31,192 bases of DNA from Discostella pseudostelligera (lineage: Eukaryota > Bacillariophyta > Thalassiosirophyceae > Thalassiosirales > Thalassiosiraceae). Positions 10,801-19,079 of the stretch are shown in pieces (within the stretch, counting starts at the first letter, position 1; each line of letters opens with the position of its first letter). The notes beneath the pieces were generated by a model. The model was not told the DNA's origin. It searched no databases and saw only the letters and a program-made list of their open reading frames with translations. Where the stretch lies: positions 1 to 31,192 of the forward strand of contig JALLBK010000202.1 of NCBI GenBank assembly GCA_036940085.1, read 5' to 3'. A program made the translations under genes and the position numbers.

Positions 10801-13800
10801 ACAAAGTAACTATTGATTACACAGGAGATTATGTTCTCAGTCAATTATTGCAATGGTTCAATGGTGGAATAGGTCAACAGAAGGGACTTCCGGACCTCTA
10901 CGGGTGCGTGATGCTACCGCCCATTACAGGTTGCTGGGAAGAAATTAAATGCAGTGAGGTTAAGCTTCCAAATCACACCAGGTGAGTGCCAAATACTTTT
11001 CATTGTTTCCCTTGACCAAGCCAATCTTACTCAAGTCATCGATCGTGAATTCGACAATACAGATGGAATCAATGTACTACCACCGAATATGATGCAGTTG
11101 CACGCCCCAAGCTTGCCGAATGGATCGCTGATCGTTACCAGCGCGGGAGTCCATGGGATAGAGAATTGGCAAAATATTTTTGCCCTTTGAGCCAAGGTGC
11201 TCCTGACCCAACTTTGCCGATGGGCTCACCAGTTTTGGATTATTTAGTCACTGGGATCGACGAGAACATACAGCACGTTTCATCAGCGCTCCGAGGACAT
11301 GCTAGCACCACTGAACAAGGAAGGTCGAAAATGTCCGCATCTGATAGGCTTCAGTCCACCGTCGATGATGGGATGCCCGCTCAAGCTGTTGCGAATTGGG
11401 TTCAATGTGAAAATCCGAAATGCCTTAAATGGCGTAAACTGCCTTGGCATGTTGATGTAGATCTTTTGCCAGAAAAATTCTTTTGCAAGGACAATATTTG
11501 GAATCCTAAGTCGCAAAATTGCGATGCAATTGAAGATGAATGGGATATGGGAGATGCTCCTATTAAGTTTGATACCAATGATGAAAAATTTGAAGTTGGA
11601 GGTGTGTTACTACTCTGTTTCATTCGTTTATTTTTCCTCAACATTGTGCTCATCTTCATACTCCAGCGTGGTTTGACGTTCAACGTGAGGGCAAGGTGGG
11701 TTATCACGAAGCACAGGTGGTGGAACTCGATTTCGAGTCGAATGTGAAGAGAATTAAGTTTCATTTTTGGAAACTACCCAGTGACCGCGATGAATGGATC
11801 GTGGTTGGATCTCCGAGAATTGCACCTCATGTAAGTTGCTTTATATCTGCATCAAGGTTTCAGCTCACGTTCAATACTAACACATGCCTGCAGCACTCCT
11901 ACACACCGAGACCGCTCGAAGGTTACTCATCTAGGAGCAAGAGAAACACCGGCAAAAGTAAAGAGCTCGTCAATGACTTGCCGGTCGATGCGGCAACTGA
12001 GGCAACTGAGTTGCCTCAAAAGAGGAAGACGGATCACTCGAATGACGTGGAACCGAAGTGCGAAGGGACCGCCGACGAGCCAGCCGGCTTCGCTCTATTT
12101 GCAAAGCCCATTGTTGATTACCTTAATGCCTGGATGGTTCAACACAATGACAATCCATACCCAACACCGAGCGAAAAAGTGAAAATCACTGCTGATACCG
12201 GCTTGACAAAGAGGCAAATTGGGGATTGGATGGCTAGGTCAAGGAAGAAACTGAAGGCAAAATCCAGCCAACCCGCCAACGACATTGAACCGGCTGTCAC
12301 GCCCTCAAATGATGTCACAATTGTGGACTCCGATCACGGTAATCTGTTAAATGTCGTGAACTTGCTCCCTGTCTTGCGGAATCAATCAGCAATGCCCATG
12401 CAGGACATTCCAGGCGATTCCAAAGATGTGATACCGGATGGCAATACCAACACTGTAGATAAAACATACAAGAGTTCTGATGGAGTCTCTTACAGATCAC
12501 CTGTCCTCACCGAGTCGGGAAATCTGAGTCAACCAACGTCATTGAAAGAGCTTGAGGTTTTCATGAAGACTTGGCTCACTGGTCCGGAAGGCAATTTATT
12601 TCCGACCTTGGCGCAAAAAGAGAGAATAATCCAAGCGACGGGTATAGATAAAAAACGACTAGAAGGTTGGTTCTTTCGAGCAAGAAAGAAGATAAAAAAG
12701 CAGGAATCAATGAACGTAATTGCGAAGCCCGAGACAAATCTCGCGGCGGAGTCGTCGGCATTGGGCCCAGAAAACAAGCTTTTGAATGAGAATCGACCTG
12801 CCGGTCCATTAACTTGTGTGATTCAGGCTAGCAAAAAGNCAGGCTAGCAAAAAGAAATCAATATCTCGGAAGGACGTCGAATCTGCCAACAATCGAACTC
12901 CAGTAAACGCAATGAGCCTGAGTTCACTCAGTTCTTCCACTGAACCTCTCAAATCTCAAATGAATGATCCTCTCACATATGCCTGTGTCTCAAATCATGA
13001 TGTGTCGAAGGAATCAAGTTTGCAGTCTAAGGGTTTGACACAAGAAGCAAAGAACTATCTCTCTCGGTGGCTATCTGAGCACTCAGGAAATCCATACCCT
13101 ACGAGGGAGGAGAAGGACGCAATGATGACACTTTTGGGTATTTCGTCAGAAAGGCAGCTAGAAGGCTGGTTCTGCAGGGTGAGGAAGCAAAAGAAGAAAA
13201 ATTCTAACTCCACTGACCAAGATCCCCAGAGCCAAGTGCCAAACCAAGCATCAACGGAAATTACTCACGAGACTACAAACTCGTTACGCCCTCCTAACAA
13301 TGGTGCGTTTGGAGATATCGATTCGAAAAGTCAGCAGGACGAATCTTTCCATTTTGGCGCCCCCACTCTCTCCTCCAACTTTGCATCCCTTTTGAGCGCG
13401 GCGAAATCGGAGCTCAGTGAAGAACCATGGGTAAATCCACCTCACGTGCATGCATTTAGTCAGGAGACAAGAAATAAATCGACTTCTCATCGCACTGATC
13501 ACTCACAACATCAGATACAACTGTCGACTCAGTATGGAGCACAACACGGTTTCGCTGCTAATAACGGCGAAGAAGACTATCATCGCCTAGATGCAAGAGT
13601 TCATCTGTCCTCCTTTCAAAGCTTGGAGTCGTCAGACCTACAGGATCGGTCATCTCATGCCTCCTTATCTGTGCATCCGCCTTGCCAACAGCCTCAGCAC
13701 GACGAACGAATCGATTATTCATCGTACCATCGCGTACAGCAGAGAGCGTCTCCTACAGAGTACACACAAGTTCAGTACCCTCACAGCCAATACTCTCGTG

Positions 13801-14144
13801 CTGAATATTCATCTTATCCCGAGTCTTATCCTGCCGACTATTCTTCCTATCAGCACAGTGCGTCGTACGCTAGCAACGCATCGTATTATTCATCGCAAGG
13901 AGAAACGCGAGCCTCTCCCGCAGATTATATGCATGAATCAGAGAAGGTTAGAGGGACAGCGGATCCAGTCGATTACCCATGCTATTCACACGTCGGCGAT
14001 CACCAGCAAGTTCAACGTTATACTTACCCTCGTCCTCACGAAGATAGTTTAAAATACCCTGGCGTGGAGGGCAATGGGTTACATCAAGCTCACACATCAT
14101 CTTATGAGCAGCAGCGTTCTGAAGACCAATCGATGAACAAGTAA
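4804..14144 (+). CDS. Giant ATXR3/SDG2-type SET methyltransferase with AT-hook, HMG box, CW finger and four homeodomains
   Basis: Five exons (4804-5168, 5255-10981, 11063-11601, 11667-11830, 11894-14144) join in frame if the 16-nt N-plus-duplication near 12839 is collapsed, giving about 3009 residues. The start ATG has a good context (ATCATGG). Domains in order: AT-hook near 237-247 (KPGRPPKK); SET about 905-1075 with GEVYP, SHSCNP (H1009, C1011), FDY1046 and post-SET cysteines C1061, C1063, C1068; HMG box about 1218-1283; homeodomain 1 about 1788-1845; CW finger about 2143-2192 (C2146, C2151, C2172, C2184); Tudor/chromo-barrel-like segment 2211-2265 ending DEWI...RIAP; homeodomains 2-4 about 2333-2388, 2480-2536 and 2638-2697; a Ser/Tyr/His/Gln-rich tail. 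The SET and flanking segments resemble plant ATXR3/SDG2, an H3K4 trimethyltransferase, so nuclear H3K4 methylation is the likely role. SET, HMG and homeodomain 1 share one 5.7-kb exon, so the fusion is not a gene-model error. Confidence 0.88.
12824..12854. other. Likely assembly join: 15-nt duplication around a single N
   Basis: The 15-mer CAGGCTAGCAAAAAG occurs at 12824-12838, is followed by N at 12839, and repeats exactly at 12840-12854. As written this shifts the frame of the SET protein and gives a stop at once. Removing one copy plus the N (16 nt) restores one continuous frame through homeodomain 4 to the stop at 14142-14144. The pattern is what results when two contig ends with an unmerged overlap are joined. 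Confidence 0.85.
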
Positions 14145-14321
14145 ACACTATGATGACCAATCTTAGATTTTTCACATGTGCTATGAAGCTTCTTAATATT
14201 CTTCCATCACTGAATTGTTCCACGAAAATAGGAATGGTAATAGTCTAAACAAATTACATAACATTAAAGTCCAGCTCAATTATTTCTTCATCGCAATAGC
14301 TTTCTATGAAGACGGCGTTAT

Positions 14322-15626
14322 TCAATCAGCAACACTCACAACATTATCATCATTTGATGTGTTAATCGTGACTGTTTGCTCAATTGCATTCAAACGTTCA
14401 TTAAAAGAATCTATCCTTTCCGTGATGCGCATTTCCATGTTGGTTAGCATCGTTTCCAATTTCGCCATGGTCCGTTCTTCGGAATGTTTGAGAAATAGTC
14501 CAAGTCCTGCAATGGCATTCACAATTTCTGCATGATTTTTTTCCTGTTGATGATGTGGCTGCTGCTGTTGCGTACTACTCTGGATGAATGATTGCATTTG
14601 TAGTACCTGAACGAATTGTTGTTGCGATGCAATTTTTGGCGTACCGATTGCACCGTTTCGTCCGGGCGTTCCAGTTGTAGATGATATACTATCGGTGTTG
14701 CCATTCCCTTCTATATTGTGTATTGCTGAATTGCGATTTGTATCTCTAATCAGAAAATTTACCTGTGGCACGGTTTGCTCCTGAGAGTTTTTTGGCAGAG
14801 GAATCGAATCGGCCAATCGGCCCTTGACCTTGAGTGTCCGAACAACAATGGATCCACCCGATGAGGTATCACATCCTACAAACTTTAACCTAACTCTCTC
14901 CGTTGGCTTAGCACCACCGGGCGATACCAATATGAACTTGAAAAATAATGTATTCCCCAGCATACCTTCGCACCCCAATTCATGATTTTTGTCCATTGAC
15001 ATGGGCGATTCTGTTAGTGGTGGAAGATCACGCATTGGAACTCCTTTGCAAGTCGTAAGTAAGAATTCGTCTGGTTTTGATGCTGTAGGATCGTCGATTG
15101 GCCGGGTAACATACACCTCAATTGTCTTGACATTGGTTATCAATTCAAATCCGCCAAATAAAAATATTTCATTTGCTGTAGTTGCATCAGTTGATTGAAT
15201 AGGTATATTTTCGCTCACATTGGAGATTGTACATGAAGTTATTGACGCCGCAGCAATAAAATTGTTCTCTCCGTTTCCAGTATTTGTTGTTTTGTCATCG
15301 TGTACGTTTGCCGGTGTGGTATCTGATCTCGCAGTATGTATGTCGTCGTTTGTGCTAGCGAGTGCACCGCCTTCGTAGTTTCGGAGCTTCTCGAATGGTT
15401 CACAAATCAACAAAATTGGATTTTCGAGAGCAAATGAGCACTTTTTATTGTCTTCTCGTACGAACAGTATTGTAGGGTGATGACGACGTCCACATATTTC
15501 CCCCGAATGCGCCGGTGTTGATGCGTACACGTCTGTTGATGACGAATCGTCTTTCGTTGCTATCAGAGACTTTCTTTTGGACAACAAGTCCATGAAGCAA
15601 AGAACGTGTTGAGGAATAAGAGACAT
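14322..15626 (-). CDS. Unknown protein, beta-sandwich-like domain plus C-terminal coiled coil (possibly PAAT/C10orf88-like)
   Basis: A single exon of 434 residues starting at a true ATG (15626-15624). I do not firmly recognise it. Residues about 152-271 alternate hydrophobic strands (EIFLFGGFELI, KTIEVYV, LFFKFILV, RVRLKFVG, IVVRTLKVKG), as in a beta sandwich. The order 'IEVY... LxTCKGxPxRD... FFKF... RVRLKF... VxxLKV' reminds me of the PAAT (C10orf88) family of ABC-transporter-associated proteins; this is recall and tentative. Residues 85-150 are low-complexity Thr/Asn/Asp, a Gln/His run follows near 345-365, and the last 50 residues are a heptad-like coiled coil (MAKLETMLTNMEMRITERI). There is no signal peptide or membrane helix. 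It is tail-to-tail with the SET gene (177 nt apart) and head-to-head with the Pro-rich gene, sharing two E2F-like motifs. Confidence 0.65.
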   Translation of the reverse strand: MSLIPQHVLCFMDLLSKRKSLIATKDDSSSTDVYASTPAHSGEICGRRHHPTILFVREDNKKCSFALENPILLICEPFEKLRNYEGGALASTNDDIHTARSDTTPANVHDDKTTNTGNGENNFIAAASITSCTISNVSENIPIQSTDATTANEIFLFGGFELITNVKTIEVYVTRPIDDPTASKPDEFLLTTCKGVPMRDLPPLTESPMSMDKNHELGCEGMLGNTLFFKFILVSPGGAKPTERVRLKFVGCDTSSGGSIVVRTLKVKGRLADSIPLPKNSQEQTVPQVNFLIRDTNRNSAIHNIEGNGNTDSISSTTGTPGRNGAIGTPKIASQQQFVQVLQMQSFIQSSTQQQQPHHQQEKNHAEIVNAIAGLGLFLKHSEERTMAKLETMLTNMEMRITERIDSFNERLNAIEQTVTINTSNDDNVVSVAD

Positions 15627-16135
15627 GGTATGGTGGAATGAAGGTCGCGGCTCGTGGGATGCTTACGCTTACGGCTCGGAGCTCATGGTATGATGTCGAG
15701 TGTAGTATCTAGTAGTGGGTCGGCGGTCGGCGGATAATATGGGTATGGGAGGAAGCTGTGGGTGAGATGACAGACCAAGGCATAGCTTTCTCGAGTTTGA
15801 AATTCATTTTTCTCGCAGTCGTTTCTTTGCTTTTTCTCGCATTCAAAATGTCTAATACTAAATCCTTTAAGCGTAGAAATCAAACATTCTCTTTTCTCGA
15901 ACTTGAAATGGCTCACCAGATTTTGCCACATTCCCGCCATCTCTTCCCGCCATAATCGTCCACCACCCACCGAGAGCCACGAGCCACACAAGCACAAGAA
16001 TCCGACGAGACCATGGTATGGTTTGGACCGTGCAAGGCCGCCAACTCCGGCAGCATTATTTCAGCAATAGAAGGCAGTGCCATCCTCATCCATGGTCGCT
16101 CTCCCCCAAGCGCCCGATAAAATTCGCTGAATAAC
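15627..16135. other. Divergent intergenic region with paired E2F-like motifs
   Basis: This 509-bp region separates two divergent start codons. It holds two exact copies of TTCCCGCCA, at 15931-15939 and 15944-15952, about 190 nt upstream of the Pro-rich gene. The short open frames here (for example 15758-15955 plus and 15997-15683 minus) have no coding character that I can defend. Confidence 0.55.
15931..15952 (+). promoter_or_regulatory. Tandem TTCCCGCCA (E2F-like) pair
   Basis: Two identical 9-mers TTCCCGCCA lie 13 nt apart, start to start. The same 9-mer occurs in reverse complement twice in the 21.1-21.2 kb upstream region. The motif match is direct; a role as an E2F/DP site for the flanking divergent genes is inferred. 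Confidence 0.45.
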
Positions 16136-18663
16136 ATGTCGAACTATTATCAGCCCAACGGCGGCGGCTATCCGAACGGGACGGCGCCACCACCACCACC
16201 CCAATTCCAGTGGAGGTGTTCTGTCGCCCCTGCGTCACACGGTAGTGGTAGCAGTGGCAGTGGTAGAGCACCAGCAACAGCCTCGAATGCTGAATATGAC
16301 GGTAATAATTATTGCATTCCACATGATGTGAGAGCAAGGGAAACTGAAGTAACGGCTAGCAACCACCACAGCAATAACTCGATGGGCGGGCACGCTTCAC
16401 TTGGGAGTGGTGACAATAATTGCAATTCAATTACGTCTCAGAGCAACCCATTAGCATACAATTCTATATCTCGCCAAAACGGAGCGTCGCAGCAAATGAG
16501 TAGATGGGGAGCCAAACAGCATGTAGGAATGCAACCACAATATCATCAACAACGACATGACTATCTCGGTCACCAACCGCCACTGCCACTGCCATTGGAC
16601 CCTCATCCCAACCCAGTACCAGAGGCATTGCATCATTTTTCTCATCAACCCCAAATAGAACTTCGTCAGCTTGCGCCACCACCTTTACCTCCACCCTTAC
16701 CTCCACAACTGCCCCCACCTCCTCCCCCATCTCAGGAAAATTCCAGCCATCTCACGGAAAGTCACATTCGACATGGCCTTAACCCACCTCCCCCCGCGCC
16801 ACCAATATTACCCGCATCAAGTAGTAGAGATCCAAATAATGACATCAACCAAGCCGTAGACGCTATAAGTGCATTGTCAAATCTTGAACAACGATGGTTC
16901 TTGGCACCAGCAGCGACAGGAAAGCGCCAGCATCAAGTGACATCGGGGGTGAAGAATGCCAAGCGAAAGAAACGACGGAGAAAACACAAGAAAAATAATA
17001 ATGAAGCAGACAATAAGGCTAGAAGCACCTCCGAAGATCTCGTCATCATCCGTGATGCAGGAGAATGGATGGATGTGAATGATACGGTGCCATCAAACGC
17101 GCTGCGGACGGTGATTCAACCTGCATTATTTGATCTTGCAATGAACGAAGGAGCAAATGAGTTCCCTCCATTGCAGGCGGGAGACGGTGATCCTCGCATG
17201 GTATCACTTAAACATGATTTTCCTCCGTTGGCATCTACATCTCGAGAATATGGCGTTGCTCAAGCGGATCCTCTTGCATCGTATGCTTCTGTTCTCCAGC
17301 AAAGTTTGGAACACAGTGGTGGCACCGGCGTTAATCTCAACTCCATGAATCAAGTTATTCAATTTTTGGAAGAATACGACGACGACGAAGAGATGGATAT
17401 ATCTGATGAAGATCACGATATCCAAATAAGTCAAGATGCTGGAGAATATGAAATGGGGGATGGAGCAACAGATGCGAATTTGTCAATCGATGTATCCGTT
17501 GACGGTACTGACGCACGTTCAATGATCGATAATGAGCAGGAGATGCGCGCTATGGAAAAACGAGCTTTGAAGCTTGCTGAACTGAAAGCAAAGGCAAAAC
17601 TTGCGAGAGCCAAACTACGAATGGCCGAGGAAAAGAAAGCTAGGGGTCAACGGGCGAGAGGATTACCCGAGTCAGCCGAAGTCGGTTCTTTGAATCGGAC
17701 AGATCCACTCATCAACGAAGCACCTTCGCGTCATTCGACATTGCCATTGTCCGATAGACTTCCTGATATCACTGCAATTCAAGATCCAATAGACGAAATT
17801 AGATTTGTAAACAGTGGACTCCAAGATTCAGTTGAGATCAAAGATGCAAATCAAAGTATCATTCCGATCGAGGTATCAAAACCTCAATTGATAATCGCAC
17901 CGCCTTCCACGCTCGCGGACGAAGAGAATGGAACAAAAGCAAAAACATTAAAGCAGAAGTTACATCTAGCTCGGCTTAAGCTAGAGATCAAAAAGAAGGA
18001 ACGCGAACTGGAGATGAAGAGAAACTCAAACTCAACACGTGGCTTAGATTCAGAGGTCAATCATCCGCCTGCAATCCTCACCAAGAACGACACAGCACCC
18101 AAGCAATTGGAGAATACAACTCGAAATCCGCAGCGTTTAGAGTACGAGAGTCTGCCAAAGGACCTAATATACTCAGGGACGAAAGATAATATTGCTTCGG
18201 AGAACAATTCTGAACCGACCGAATTACGCGACAAAAAGGCATTGGGTGCAAAGCTTCAGCAGTTGCGGAAGCGCCAGAAGGAACTGAAGCAACAAAATGA
18301 CAATGCCAATTTGCGGAACCTAATTCATAGACAAAGGGGCTTGCTGCAAGCGCAACGTCAAGATTTGATTGAAATATCCTCTCAGCTTCGATCATGCATT
18401 GACGGGCTCAAATCTAAGCAGGAATTATTAGAGCAATCCGAGAGTCGAGTCGAGGAGATGAAGCACAGAAAGAGGATAATTGAAGGAATGGGGTTACGCG
18501 CAACTGAGCAGCTGATTGCAGCAAGGAAATCCCTGAGCGAGCGGCGAATGGAAAGGTAAGTATTTGTTTGCGTTCCAACCATCGTCTGTTCACATTATTT
18601 GTCTGGTTCCTTCTTCCTACATCCATTAACAGTCCGAGCCCTATTCAAACATGTGCGTCTTGA
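16136..18663 (+). CDS. Pro-rich, basic, coiled-coil protein of unknown function
   Basis: The main exon 16136-18555 encodes 806 residues. The apparent stop TAA at 18557-18559 lies inside a perfect donor, AG|GTAAGT, and a good acceptor (TTAACAG, ending 18632) leads to ten more residues (SPSPIQTCAS) and a stop at 18661-18663, giving about 816 residues; unspliced it would be 807. I do not recognise the family. Seen in order: Gly/Pro/Asn-rich start; a proline cluster near 180-200; a strongly basic nuclear-localisation-like run near 272-288 (KRKKRRRKHKK); two FPPL motifs near 342-347 and 361-366; an acidic stretch near 415-430; and helical segments with a recurring LKxKxxLARxKL pattern near 480-505 and 601-632, followed by a long coiled coil 699-805. 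Nuclear RNA-related scaffolding (for example ZFC3H1-like) is a guess only. No zinc finger is present. Confidence 0.7.
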
Positions 18664-19079
18664 ATCAAGCGCCGGTCCCTTATTGAGGTAACTCCTAACA
18701 ACCAATCATTCAGTGCTTCAAGTATTCGTCATTGCTCGTTGTATGCATGCACCTCGAGCGAACGTATTGAGCCATGTCTTGACATGTTCTTTTTCTTTCA
18801 CAATCTGTACTACAGCAGGAAGCGAGACGCTTGAATGTGCGGTTGCGTGTTCAGTGTAAGTATCATTCATTGTTGTATTGTGGTGGCAAAGAGAAATTCA
18901 AACAATACATGCTTGATATCACTTCAAGCGACAGAGTTCCTGGCTGGAAATGATTGAGGAATGGATGTTGCGGAATGCATTGCAACGACAGACTTGTTGT
19001 CAATCATGACAAACGCAATATAGTCATGTCTTTGTCATAATGAATAACAATGAAATTTACGCACAACTCACTTTCATAG
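18664..19079. other. Convergent intergenic region, nothing recognised
   Basis: This stretch lies between the 3' ends of the Pro-rich gene and the caspase-like gene. It contains scattered splice-like signals (for example AG before 18820 and GTAAGT near 18859) that could belong to alternative 3' exons of the plus-strand gene, but no protein-coding frame that I can support. Confidence 0.45.

Noticed and set aside
12839..14144. Possibility that the SET gene is truncated or a pseudogene at 12839
   Set aside because: The break coincides with an N and an exact 15-nt duplication, and collapse restores an intact frame with a complete fourth homeodomain.
4804..14144. Possibility that two adjacent genes were merged (SET/HMG and CW/homeodomain)
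   Set aside because: Homeodomain 1 is in the same exon as SET; the introns at 10982-11062 and 11602-11666 have good signals and keep frame; ATXR3-like sequence appears to continue across the first of them.
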